From Apostichopus japonicus (Eukaryota; Echinodermata; Holothuroidea; Aspidochirotida; Stichopodidae), in contig NC_092567.1 in NCBI RefSeq assembly GCF_037975245.1, positions 13,656,876 through 13,720,875 of the forward strand: a stretch of DNA of 64,000 nt, in the 5' to 3' direction. The notes under the pieces are model-generated. The model saw only the letters and a program-made list of their open reading frames with translations, was not told where the DNA came from and did no database searches. The translations under genes were made by a program, and so were the position numbers. Below are positions 52,256-64,000 of the stretch, piece by piece (position 1 is the stretch's first letter; each line of letters opens with the position of its first letter).

Positions 52256-53335
52256 AGGTATTGGTATGGTATTGGTATGGCATTGGTATGGTATTGGTAT
52301 GGTATTGGTATATGTTGGTATGGTATTGGTATGTTATTGGTATGGTATTGGTATGTTATGGTATGGTATTGGTATGGTATGGTATTGGTATGGTATTGGT
52401 ATGGTGTTGGTATATTATTGGTATGGTATTGGTATGGTATGGTATTGGTATGGTATGGTATGTTATTGGTATATGTTGGTATGGTTTTGGTATGTTATTG
52501 GTATGGTATAGTATTGGTTTGGTATTGGTATGGTATTGGTATGTTATGGTATGGTATTGGTATGTTATGGTATAGTATTGGTATGTTTTTGGTATGGTAT
52601 CGGTATGGTATTGTTATGGTATGGTATGGTATGGTATTGGTATGCTATGGTATGGTATGGTATGTTATTGGTATGGTATGTTATTTGTATGGTATTGGTA
52701 GGTATGGTATGGTATGGTATTGGTATGGTATGGTATTAGTACGGTATTGGAATGGCGTTGGTATGCAATTGGTATGTTGTTGGTATGGTATGGTATTGGT
52801 ATGTTATTTGTATGGTGTTGGTATGGTATTGGTATGGTATTGGAATAGTATTGGTATGGTATTGGTATGGTATTGGGATGGTATTGGGACTTGGTATGAT
52901 ATTGGTATGGTATTGGTATGTCATTGGTATCGTATTGGTTTGTCATTGGTATGGTATTGGTATGATATTGGTATGGCATTGGTATGGTATTGATATGGTA
53001 TTGGTATGGTATTGGTATGGTATTGGTACTTGGTATGGTATTGGTATGGTATTGGTATGTCATTGGTATGGTATTGGTATGGTATTGGTATGTCATTGGT
53101 ATGGTATTGGTATGGTATTGGTATGTCATTGGTATGGTATTGGTATGGTATTGGTATGGTATTGGTATGTCATTGGTATGGTATCGGTATGGTATTGGTG
53201 TGGTATTGGCGTGGTATTGGTATGGTGTTTGTATGATTGGTATGGTATTATTATGGTGTTTGTATAATTGGTATGGTATTATTATGGTGTTTGTATGGTA
53301 TTGGTATGTTATTGTATGGTATGGTGTTGGTATGC
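52256..53335. repeat. GGTAT / GGTATT simple-sequence array
   Basis: About 1.08 kb of alternating five- and six-base units (GGTAT, GGTATT), most often combined as the 11-base GGTATGGTATT. There are sporadic TTATT, TCATT and GATATT variants. Long frames on both strands (up to 238 codons of MVLVWYWYGIG type) arise from the repeat. Strong G/T strand bias. Confidence 0.96.
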
Positions 53336-55764
53336 CTTATCTCTTTCAATATATGTGCTGTTGACCCAAATGGAAATGTTCTGGTTTTGCTAAAACTGCA
53401 AATCAAGTGCCACACGGTGCACGGAAATGTGACTAAAAGTGTCTATCGCCGAGTCAAAGCTTACTTTTTCAGAGAAATCTCGATCCATTCTTTGTAACAT
53501 GGGTAATATAAAAGCTTATCTTCTGTCAGGTTGATCTGTAGTAGGTTTACGTCAGATTAAGACAATCTCTGACTTATTGCTCATGCATGAAATCAAGTAG
53601 TACACACCGAGTTATACAAACAAGTAGCCTCTCGGGTATAGTAATGTGTTATTGTTGTTACTTTTGCAGATTTTTTTGTCGTCCCTGCTTCATCCCTGAA
53701 CATCTATGTGGTGGTGGGTGGGGGAGGGATCATGTGACCACGTGTATACATCAGAAAAACTCTCTTTTCTTCGATTTCCATTCAACCGAAGCAACTATCC
53801 TGTGAGACTTCATTTATGACTTCATCTTAGTAATGGAGCCACGCGATAACGCTATATCAAGTAAAGTATATGCAATTCCTTCCTAAAGTTTATGACGCTC
53901 ACAACGGACAAAAAGATTCGCACTCCATTCTTTCATTCAACTGACTTGTCAAAATCATCGGGTTGTGCGGTAATTTTATCTACAGGCTGTGACTTTGCTA
54001 TTTATAAAATTATGTAAACAGTTATTTTTTGGCACTAGACAACACCTATATGGGTTATGCATAAATTTTTAATTAAAGCTAGCTCCATCATTTTGAGCCC
54101 CAAAGGAAAATTGCCATAGGTGTAAGTTTACACAGGTGCACCCTTCAATGTGATTTAATTATCCTTTAAGAGCGCTTTGTTGGAATTATAGCAAATTCTA
54201 TACAGAATAAGGAGAGAAATGTACGTTTATATTTTCCTGTCAGAATGTTTCTTAAATTTGCTCTAGTCATAAGCCAAATTCAATTGTGATGTCAAACACC
54301 TGTTTTTATTTCCTACTTGATGTAATAGTAGGTGCTTGTAAAATCATTTTCGATTTTTCTGTCTTGAGGGAATTTTCATTCGTAACGAACGCACTGGTGA
54401 AATGAAAGCACATAGTGGTGGAATGGATGCCACAATAGGATGTTTTGTCCATTGATCATATACTTCTAAGCCAGGAATAATTCGGAATGACTTTACGCAA
54501 ATAATGTTTAGAAAAGTCTTGCGATGAGCTGACCAGACAAGCAAGTTATATGCAGCGGCATATTCGGAAGTGACTTTGTATTGGCCTTTACATCGCTGCT
54601 AGTAAGGTAATAGAAGTCTTAGGTTATCTTCGTTTTAGGTCATAATTCAGAAATAAAATGAAGGATGTATGAATAAGGCAGGGAAGATCCAATAGCCTAC
54701 TTTGTGTTTTAATTACCGAAACAGATTTGTTCACAGGAAATGCCAGAGTGGGTAGGTTGGAAGGGAGAAAAAGGGGGGGGGGGGCGGGCAAACGATAGAT
54801 GGTCACGAAAAAGTGGTTCTGTAAATTTACGTTGTGTTACTCAAGATGGCTAACATGAAAGCAAATAGCTGAGAAACTTTCTGAGGCTTTCACTATTTAC
54901 AGATTGTATACTACTATACGGGCTAAACGTATTATTACGCTTGATTAATCAATGGCCAGAATAATACTCGTACTGCAAACATACAAAAGTCGTATCCTTG
55001 CCTCGTCACACATTATTCCTAAGGAATTGTCTAAATCTAAGAACTGAACCATACGCCTTAGGTTTACATAGGCGGGAAACACTCTCAATAGAGTTGTTCA
55101 TCGCTTAGTCGTTTACTGTTATATATTATTTATGATCATCTTCCTGTCAAAGGATGTTTCTCCTGACCGGCTGTAATGCTCTTCAACCCTGCCAAGCTGT
55201 TTTCCTTTACTTCTATATCGTAGTTTGACATATCTGAGAATGACATGAAGACACATACAACACATGCACGGACAAGAGAATGTACTTGTTTATCTACACT
55301 AAATATTCAAAAGTCTTTTATAATATGCAACATTTCTCCAAATTTGCATTCAATCATATTTCTGACTTTAACTATAATTAGAGATTCCATGATATTTCGG
55401 ATTTCCAAAAGTCATAATTGACCGTGATTTTAAATAGGAAAGACAAAACAGCTCTATTTCTGAATGAGGATATAAGTAAAAATTGACTTAAACCGTAAAC
55501 TCTTCCAATAGTTGAGTTCATCAATATGCGAGGATGGCTATACATATCTTGGGCAAACACATAAAGCTACAAATTATACATGTGGGTGTTCTGAAAGTTT
55601 CAGTTAGGCGAATGGATTACTTCTTTGTTTAAAAGACTGAAATTTGCCAAAGGCAGATTTGCAGCTGGTAGGCTTAACACTAAAATATTCCAGTATAATT
55701 GTAATGCACTAGCAACTAAGCATTCCTAGTGCATTATCTCGCTGTTATATACACAGAGATATAT
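53336..55764. other. Unassigned DNA
   Basis: No gene or repeat recognised; a 12-G run lies at 54773-54784. Confidence 0.4.
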
Positions 55765-55978
55765 AAGAAATGAATGTGTATAGCAAGTGGTATGGCAGAT
55801 ATATAGTAAATAAATAAAGAATAACACCGCTTCGTGACGCAAGATTCGGAGATTCGATTCCTACCTTCGCCTGATGAGTCCCAAAAGGACGAAACAGGTC
55901 GTGAAATTCCATTTTTTGGGTGTGTTGTTCTTTATTTACTATATATCCGTCATACCACTTGCTACACATTCATTCCTT
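55765..55978 (+). mobile_element. Fold-back element carrying a hammerhead ribozyme
   Basis: The left arm 55765-55828 (GAATGTGTATAGCAAGTGG, TATAGTAAATAAATAAAGAA) and the right arm 55917-55978 (inverted: TTCTTTATTTACTATATAT, CCACTTGCTACACATTC) are imperfect inverted copies over ~60 bases, with a 4-base and a 2-base indel. The loop holds a tRNA B-box-like GATTCGATTCC (55851-55861) and then the hammerhead core. The arms would extend helix I of the ribozyme. No ORF is present. It resembles hammerhead-bearing retroelements (Penelope-like elements and retrozymes), but the family is unproven. Confidence 0.7.
55866..55905 (+). ncRNA. Type I hammerhead ribozyme (self-cleaving)
   Basis: The catalytic core is complete: CTGATGA (55871-55877), stem II GTCC/GGAC (55878-55881 with 55887-55890) capped by CAAAA, then GAAA (55891-55894). 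Helix III is minimal: A-U and C-G pairs with a 2-base AG loop (55894-55899). The predicted cleavage is after GTC at 55900. Helix I pairs TTCGC (55866-55870) with GTGAA (55901-55905), then opens to an internal loop. A two-pair helix III with a tiny loop is known for metazoan hammerheads, which often work as dimers. Confidence 0.82.
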
Positions 55979-56010
55979 AAACACACACACACACACACAC
56001 GCACATACAT

Positions 56011-56044
<34 letters not shown>
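55979..56044. repeat. (CA)n-(TA)n compound microsatellite
   Basis: An ACAC run from 55981 grades into CATACACACATATATAT and then pure TA up to 56044. Confidence 0.95.
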
Positions 56045-56093
56045 GGATCCTACCTTAGGTCGAGAGTTACATTGACTTACACACTAAATTTAA

Positions 56094-56142
56094 TCTAACC
56101 CTAACCCTTTTTTCTAACCCTAACCCTGAACCGACCCTAACC
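56094..56142 (-). repeat. Interstitial telomere-like repeats
   Basis: CTAACCCTAACCC, TCTAACCCTAACCCTG and ACCCTAACC make five to six units of the metazoan telomere hexamer, with interruptions. TTAGGG is on the minus strand. It lies between two TA-rich microsatellites. Confidence 0.85.
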
Positions 56143-56144
56143 AA

Positions 56145-56402
<258 letters not shown>

Positions 56403-56416
<14 letters not shown>

Positions 56417-59400
56417 ATCGCATGTTCCGTACCGATCAATCGAATGTGCGGTACCGATCAATCCAATGTCCGTTATCGATCAATCGAATGTGCGTACCAA
56501 TAAATCGAATGTGCAGTACCGATCAATCGAATGTTCCGTACCGATCAATCGCATGTTCCGTACCGATCAATCGAATGTGCGGTACCGATCAGTCCAATGT
56601 CCGTTATCGATCAATCGAATGTGCGTACCAATAAATCGAATGTGCAGTACCGATCAATCGAATGTTCCGTACCGATCAATCGCATGTTCCGTAACGATCA
56701 ATCGAATGTGCGGTACCGATCAATCGAATGTTCCGTACCAATAAATAGAATTTGCGGTACCGATCAATCGAATGTTCCGTAACGATCAATCGAATGTGCG
56801 GTACCGATCAATCGAATGTTCAGTACCGATCAATCGAATGTACGGTATCATCAATCGAATGTGCGGTATACCGATCAATCGAATGTTCCGTACCGATCAA
56901 TCGAATGTGCGGTATCGATCATTCGAATGTTCCGTAACGATCAATCGAATGTGCAGTACCGATCAATCGAATAAGCGGTACCAATGAATCGAATGTTCCG
57001 TACCGATCAATCGAATATGCGGTACCGATCAATCAAATTTGCGGTACCAATAAATCGAATGTGCAGTACCGATCAATCGAATGTGCCGTACCGATCAATC
57101 GAACCTTCCGTAACGATCAATCGAATGTGCGGTACCGATCAATCGAATAAGCGGTACCAATGGATCGAATGTTCCGTACCGATCAATCGAATGTACGGTA
57201 TCGATCAATCGAATGTGCGGTACCGATCAATCGAATGTGCCGTACCGATCAATCGAATCTTCCGTACCGATCAATCGAATGTGCGGTATCGATCAATCGA
57301 ATGTTTCGTACCGATCAATCGAATGTGCGGTATCGATCAATCGAATGCTGCGTACCGATCAATCGAATGCTGCGTACCGATCAATCGAATATGCGGTACC
57401 AATAAATCGAATGTGCAGTACCGATCAATCGAATGTTCCGTACCGATCAATCGCATGTTACGTAACGATCAATCGAATGTGCAGTCCCGATCGATCGAAT
57501 ATGCGGTACTAAAAAATCGAATGTGCGGTAACGATCAATCGAATGTTCAGTACCGATCAATCGAATGTACGGTATCATCAATCGAATGTGCGGTACCGAT
57601 CAATCGAATGTTCCGTAGCGATCAATCGAATGTGCGGTACCGATCAATCGAATGTTCCGTACCGATCAATGTAATGTACGGTATCGATCAATCGAATGTT
57701 CCGTACCGATCAATCGAATGTGCGGTATCGATCAATCGAATGTGAGGTACCGATCAATCGAATGCTGCGTACCGATCAATCGAATATGCGGTACCGATCA
57801 ATCGAATATGCGGTACCAATAAATCTAATGTGCAGTACCGATCAATCGAATGTTCCGTACCGATCAATCGCATGTTACGTAACGATCAATCGAATGTGCG
57901 GTACCGATCGATCGAATATGCGGTACTAAAAAATCGAATGTGCGGTAACGATCAATCGAATGTTCAGTACCGATCAATCGAATGTACGGTATCATCAATC
58001 GAATGTGCGGTACCTATCAATCGAATGTTCCGTAGCGATCAAACGAATGTGCGGTACCGATCAATCGAATGTTCCGTACCAATAAATCGAATGTGCAGTA
58101 CCGATCAATCGAATGTTCCGTACCGATCAATCGAATGTTCCGTACCGATCAATGTAATGTACGGTATCGATCAATCGAATGTTGCGTACCGATCAATCGA
58201 ATGTGCGGTACCGATCAATCGAATGTGCGGTGCCGATCAATCGAATGTTCCGTACCGATCAATCGAAAATGCGGTATCGATCAATCGAATGTGCCGTACC
58301 GATCAATCGAATCTTCCGTACCGATAAATCGAATGTGCGGTATCGATCAATCGAATGTTCCGTACCGATCAATCGAATGTACGGTATCGATCAATCGAAT
58401 GTTTCGTACCGATCAATCGAATGTGCGGTATCGATCAATCGAATGCTGCGTACCGATCAATCGAATGCTGCGGCACCAATAAATCGAATGTTCCGTACCG
58501 ATCAATCGCATGTTACGTAACGATCAATCGAATGTGCAGTCCCGATCGATCGAATATGCGGTACTAAAAAATCGAATGTGCGGTAACGATCAATCGAATG
58601 TTCAGTACCGATCAATCGAATGTACGGTATCATCAATCGAATGTGCGGTACCTATCAATCGAATGTTCCGTAGCGATCAATCGAATGTGCGGTACCGATC
58701 AATCGAATGTTCCGTACCGATCAATGTAATGTACGGTATCGATCAATCGAATGTTCCGTACCGATCAATCGAATGTGCGGTATCGATCAATCGAATGTGA
58801 GGTACCGATCAATCGAATGCTGCGTACCGATCAATCGAATATGCGGTACCGATCAATCGAATATGCGGTACCAATAAATCTAATGTGCAGTACCGATCAA
58901 TCGAATGTTCCGTACCGATCAATCGCATGTTACGTAACGATCAATCGAATGTGCGGTACCGATCGATCGAATATGCGGTACTAAAAAATCGAATGTGCGG
59001 TAACGATCAATCGAATGTTCAGTACCGATCAATCGAATGTACGGTATCATCAATCGAATGTGCGGTACCTATCAATCGAATGTTCCGTTGCGATCAATCG
59101 AATGTGCGGTACCGATCAATCGAATGTTCCGTACCGATCAATGTAATGTACGGTATCGATCAATCGAATGTTGCGTACCGATCAATCGAATGTGCGGTAC
59201 CGATCAATCGAATATGCGGTACCAATAAATCGAATGTGCAGTACCGATCAATCGAATGTTCCGTACCGATCAATCGAATGTTCCGTACCGATCAATGTAA
59301 TGTACGGTATCGATCAATCGAATGTTGCGTACCGATCAATCGAATGTGCGGTACCGATCAATCGAATATGCGGTACCAATAAATCGAATGTACAGTACCG

Positions 59401-61115
59401 ATCAATCGAATGTTCCGTACCGATCAATCGCATGTTACGTAACGATCAATCGAATGTGCGGTATCATCAATCGAATGTGCGGTACCTATCAATCGAATGT
59501 TCCGTACCGATCAATCAAATGTGCGGTACCGATCAATCGATTTTGCGGTACGATCAATCGAATGTGCGGTACCAATCAATCGAATGTGCGGTACCGATTA
59601 ATCGAATGTTCCGTACCGATCAATCGAATGTGCGGTATCGATCAATCGCATGTTCCGTAACTATCAATCGAATGTGCGGAACCGATCAATCGCATGTTCT
59701 GTACCGATCAATCGAATGTTTCGTACCGATCAGACGAAAATGCGGTACCTATCAATCGAATGTGCCGTACCGATCAATCGCATGTTCCGTACCGATCAAT
59801 CGAATGTGCGGTACCGATCAATCCAATGTGCAGTACCGACCAATCGAATGTGCGGTACCGATCAATCGAATATGCGGTACCGATCAATCGAATGTTCCCT
59901 ACCGATCAATCGAATGTGCAGTATTGATCAATCGAATGTGCGGTACTGATCAATCGAATGATCCGTACCGATCAATCGAATGTGCGGTATCAATCAATCG
60001 AATGTGCGGTACCGCTCAATCGAATGTTTCGTATCGATCAATCGAATTTGGGGTATCGATCAAGCGAATGTGCGGTTCTGATCAATCGAATGTGCAGTAC
60101 CGATCAATCAAATGTGCGGTACCGATCAATCGAATGTTACGTACCGATCAATCGAATGTTCCATACCGATCAATCGAATGTTTGGTACCGATTAATCGAT
60201 TGTGCGGTACCGATCAATCCAATGTGCGGTATCCATCAATCGAATATGCTGCACCGATCAATCGAATGTGCGCAACGTTAAATTGAATGTGCGGTACCGT
60301 TAGACCGAATGTGCTGTACCTTTAAACTATTGTGTGGGACCGTTAAATCGAGTGTGAGGTACCGTTCAATCGAATGTGCGGTACCGATCAATAGAATGTG
60401 CCGTACCGTTAAATAGAATATGCGGTACCGTTAAATTAAATATGCGGTATGGTTAAGTCGAATATGCGGTACCATTAGATCGAATGTGATGTACCCTTCA
60501 ATAGAATGTGCGGAACCGTTAATTCGAATGTGCGGTACTGTTAAATCAAATGTGCGGTACTGTTCAATCTAATGTGCGGTACCGTTAAATCGAATTTACG
60601 GTACCGTTTAATCAAATGTGCGTTACAATTAAAACGAATGTGTGTTACCATTCAATATAATGTGCGGTACCGTTAAATCGTATGTGCGCACCGTTAAATC
60701 GAATGTGTGCTACCGTTAGATATAATTTGCGGTACAATTGAAACGAATGTGCGGGACCGTAGAATCGAAAAAGCGGTACCGTGAAATAGAATGTGCGGTA
60801 CCGTTCAGTGCAATGTGCGATACCGTTTATTGTAATTTGCGGTACCCTTAGATATAATGTGCGGTACAATTAAAACGAATGTGCGGTACCGTTTATTGTA
60901 ATTTGCGGTATCCTTAGATATAATGTGCGGTACAATTAAAACGAATGTGCGTACCGTTAAATCGCATGTGCGGTATCGTTAAATCGTTAGATCGAATGTG
61001 CGGTACCGTTCAATCAAATGTGCGCACCGTTAAATCGTATGTGCGGTACCGTTAGATCGAATGTGCGGTACATATAAAGCAAATGTGCGGTACCGTTACA
61101 TCGAATGTGCGAAAA
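56403..61115. repeat. 22-bp satellite array, ~4.7 kb
   Basis: Some 210 units of 22 bases have the core GATCAATCGAATGTGCGG and a variable GTAC/GTTCC/GTAT link. Since 22 is not a multiple of three, a stop-free frame cycles through all phases and yields 22-residue peptide repeats (DQSNV..YRSIEC..PINRM), up to 372 codons. These are not genes. A block of about 1055 bp (48 units) is repeated: the frames at 57696-57929 and 58751-58984 are identical in protein. From about 60265 to 61115 the core changes to GTTAAATCGAATGTGCGG and decays. Confidence 0.95.
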
Positions 61116-61370
61116 AGAAAGAAACAAATGCTCTTTTTCATCAAACTGATGACCGGCTCGATATTATAACTGTCAACAGGTTTTATAACAGGTTGATTTT
61201 GGTTATGTTTAAACCGTCAATTCTTTGGACTGTTCACGGTTATTGCATAGTTAACCAAAATTTGCTTGCCATCACGCCCCCACCCCTAAACTCTATCTCC
61301 ACCTCTCTCCACCTCTCTCTGCGAAGCGTTATGTATACCATGCTAGTCAATCCGATTGTTAAAGAGGCCA

Positions 61371-62474
61371 TTACATGAAAAATCCAACTCATCGAGAGTA
61401 ACTTCCTCTGAATCTATGAGAAAATCTATCTTCAAAACTATCCTCATCACCTTTAAAACCTCAAGGACTAATTAGAAATTAACGTTTTAATATTCGCATC
61501 CGAAAACAGACCTCTGCAAAATGCGATTTCAAAACAAGACAACGATGACGTCATGTTAGGAACACAAGTGCCAAGCCATGGCATGTACCGGATGCGCGAC
61601 GATCTTACCGTTCCACATACACGCTGCACATTTACACTGAGAGAACAACCACTGTATTACGTTATATCGTTAGAAAATTCAAGTTTGTTTTACAACATGT
61701 AAAATATCCGAGAGAAATGCCTGTCCGTTGTGTTGTTGGGGGCTGCAGAAATGTCATAACCCATGCACTTAGCCTTCATCGATGGACAAAAAAACACGGC
61801 GATTATGACCAAGTTAGTGCAGAACACCAGCTCCGATTTTAATGGGCCTAGCCAGTATATAGCTCCGTATGTAGCGAACACTTCACGGAAGCATACTACG
61901 ATCCCTCCTTTTCATAATAAATAAAACAAATGGGCTTTAACGGGTCGACATAAACGAATCGTTCTTCTGTCAAGTATTCCACATTAAAAACTCCGAAGAT
62001 CAGATCGGGGAACAGGAAACCTCCAGAGGGGCATGTGGCGATCCTTTGGAGGGAGCGCGGCCGAGCACTAGTACTAGTAGTACTAGTATTAACGTTACTA
62101 CACTACACGTTACTACAAGTCGCAATTAACATCTAAATTAACACCCCCTTCATTGCCCTATTGTGTAGTAATAAGCTATGATGTTAGCTTCAGAAGGGAT
62201 GGGTTACATCTTTTTGTGAAAAATCTCAGTGCCTCAATTTATTTCTGGAAATTACTGGGTCAGTTAGTTATGGCAATAATTTATTATTCGTATTCCAGGA
62301 AAACCATTTTTTTGTTGGGGAGGGAGCGGATGATGGGTCAAAATAGGTAGTTAAAAAAATTATATTCCAAAGGGTGTTTAAATCTCACAGCGATTTATTT
62401 TAAGCAGTCACAGACGGCCAAAAATTCACACAACGTAGTTAAAATCTTAACTCATTGAACAAAGTTTATTCATG
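61371..62474 (+). mobile_element. THAP-containing dispersed repeat, copy 2
   Basis: Collinear with 19358-20428, from ATCGAGAGTA near the start to TTGAACAAAGTTTATTCAT at the end, with many small indels. This copy has extra bases at GACAACGATGACGTCATG (about 61537-61554) and a CTAGTACTAGTAGTACTAG expansion near 62070. It lies 255 bases after the 22-bp array. Confidence 0.8.
61717..61917 (+). pseudogene. Broken THAP zinc-finger domain, copy 2
   Basis: The start is well preserved: MPVRCVVGGC (the first two zinc-binding cysteines, C-x4-C), then NVITHALSLHRW, the usual THAP beginning. A frameshift in the A-run near 61790 leads to TKLVQNTSSDFNGPS in one frame. YSSVCSEHFTEAYYDPSF (C-x2-H and the HF motif) follows in another, before TAA at 61915-61917. 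The C2CH zinc finger is therefore recognisable but split over three frames. Only about 65 residues are covered and no transposase domain follows, so this is an isolated domain remnant. Confidence 0.78.
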
Positions 62475-62521
62475 ATCAGTTCTAGACAGTCATTCTAGAC
62501 ACTCTGAACAAGCCTGTGACT

Positions 62522-63333
62522 CAGCGACGTAGCCAGGAATTTGAAAGGGGCGGAGCACTTTTTGCGATTGATATGGATTCTCAAATTTGTAGGCACGACT
62601 ATCTGAGCGGAGCGCCACCATCAGTTGGCGCAGAGCGTACAAGAACATTTTTGGTTTTACAAACCCCCCAGATGGCCGGAAACGGCCCTTCCCGAGTGTT
62701 TATTCTGGTTCCCTGGCCTCTTGCTAACTTGAGACACCTCATTCAATATCACTTTAAACCCAAAAAACAAACGAGTTAAAATAGTACGTAATTCAATACT
62801 ACATAATGTATTAAAATTAGCAAGGTACATGTACAGACTAGTCTTACTTTTCAACTTCTGATACTTGTAGATACAAAGATAGGCCAGAAATGTCTTTGAT
62901 ACAACTATGGCCAGTAGTTGTCTTTGATACAACTGTAGCTAGTAAATGATTAAGTTAGCCTAATAAGAGAAGGCGAGAGCTATCCGACGATTGCAATCTG
63001 ATGCAAATTTCTCAACTGTTTTCTCAACTGAAATATTATCTGCGTAAACGGGTTCTTAACTACATGTTAAAAAACTGACAAGATCGGATCATAGACTTTT
63101 GAATGAAATGGCACGCGATAGAAATGACAGCCTAGATGACAGAAGAATAGGTCACCTAATTTAGCCATATTCTTGTTACGTTCATTTCAATAGTGTTTCC
63201 TGTCTATAGACTCTTAAACTCGTCCAGCAAGCTTATCGATTTGAATTATGGGTGTTTTTTAAAAAAAGATAACTTGGCCAAAAAAATGTAGGTCCGGGCC
63301 TACAGTGCTACATATATACTGGCTACGCCCCTG
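62522..63333. mobile_element. Possible third hAT-like element (imperfect)
   Basis: The left word CAGCGACGTAGCCAGG (62522) and the right word ACTGGCTACGCCCCTG (63318-63333) are inverted with about 13 of 16 positions matching. The 8-base flanks (CTGTGACT and ATCATATG) do not match, so either an insertion duplication was lost or the two ends belong to different elements. The ORF at 62516-62779 shows no motif. Confidence 0.35.
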
Positions 63334-64000
63334 ATCATATGATATCATATTATCAACAGATTTTGTTTCCTGTTTGAATTCTTTTACATGTTCTTTTACA
63401 TAATATATCAGAAGGACAAACATAGTGCTCTTTTACATTTTTTTCCAGTAGGATGATTCTTGTTTATTGTCAAATGTCTGGACTTTAATAAATTTGACGA
63501 ACTTTAACTGATGGACAATATAAACTTTCATATTTTGTAATGTAGCCAGATATGCAGTGGCCTAAAAACAAATATCGTTATCGCAGTGTATTAGCAGTGC
63601 AATAATTATTATAGGAAGTGCGTATCACGTACGATTGCTAGCTTAGCTTCATAACATGCTGTTCGTGCAACAACTTAGGACGACTCATAGAACGAATGTT
63701 GTCGACGTTGTTGTGCATACAGTTCGTGACATTCCATAGAGTGCGGTTAGGTAGGCAATTTATATGTATTTTATTACGCAGTGGCCAACTGTAGGCTTGT
63801 AATTGGCTATAAGCTAAATTTAGCTAATTGCATCTGCCAAACTAAGTAAGTAGCTGAATCAGTAGGACTGAATGTTACTACGATTACAATCGAGTTAACG
63901 GAGCTGACGAGTATTCAAGATCAAAAGAGCACTGACAAAATACCATGCTAAAAAAACGAGTTTGTAAAAAAAAAATCAACACTGAAAGGGGGGGGGGAGC
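63334..64000. other. Unassigned DNA
   Basis: Nothing coding recognised; a 10-G run lies at 63988-63997 at the very end. Confidence 0.4.

Noticed and set aside
52256-53335. Tyr/Trp-rich ORFs up to 238 codons
   Set aside because: Translation of GGTAT(T) simple sequence in all frames on both strands.

Overview
The window looks like gene-poor, AT-rich nuclear DNA from an animal. Evidence: an intron-bearing secretory precursor with dibasic and amidation sites, TTAGGG-type telomeric words, tRNA-derived SINE, LINE, hAT and THAP remnants, and many mini- and microsatellites. A marine invertebrate deuterostome such as an echinoderm, perhaps a sea cucumber, is my best guess, but no single feature in the window proves the taxon. 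No bacterial-style gene organisation, rRNA, CRISPR array or intact tRNA was seen.

The only convincing host protein gene is a neuropeptide/peptide-hormone precursor on the + strand (first coding exon 11753-12257). It has a signal peptide, an acidic spacer, several KR/KKR cleavage sites and two Gly-Lys-Arg amidation sites. A plausible CCAAT/TATA promoter lies upstream and a consensus GTATGT splice donor ends the exon, directly followed by a long (AT)n tract.

The most striking non-coding feature is a near-perfect type I hammerhead ribozyme core at 55866-55905. It sits in the apical part of a ~215-bp inverted repeat (arms 55765-55828 and 55917-55978) and has a tRNA B-box-like motif just upstream.

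Layout: 1-3430 unassigned; 3435-5225 53-bp minisatellite; 5571-5870 (TA)n around a tRNA-like fragment; 7639-8815 42-bp minisatellite; 9100-9460 GTCC/ATCC repeats; 11330-12550 peptide gene; 15418-15882 hAT-like MITE with an 8-bp target duplication; 17150-18120 two degenerate arrays; 19358-20428 a THAP-containing repeat (second copy 61371-62474), followed by a broken minus-strand ORF; 22196-22535 66-bp repeats; 27839-28640 131-bp repeats; 30920-31475 LINE 3' end; 32083-34101 a 2-kb terminal-inverted-repeat element filled with TACC..GGTA palindromes; 35519-37545 36-bp array; 38093-38335 tRNA-derived SINE; 41240-42030 49-bp array; 45840-47145 TATTATTG arrays; 51052-51424 second hAT-like MITE; 52256-53335 GGTAT(T) array; 55765-55978 hammerhead fold-back; 56094-56142 telomere-like repeats; 56403-61115 a 4.7-kb array of 22-bp monomers.

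The genes do not form a pathway. This reads as one peptide-hormone gene in a repeat-rich intergenic landscape, with several independent mobile-element remnants. All identifications come from reading the sequence; no database search was run.
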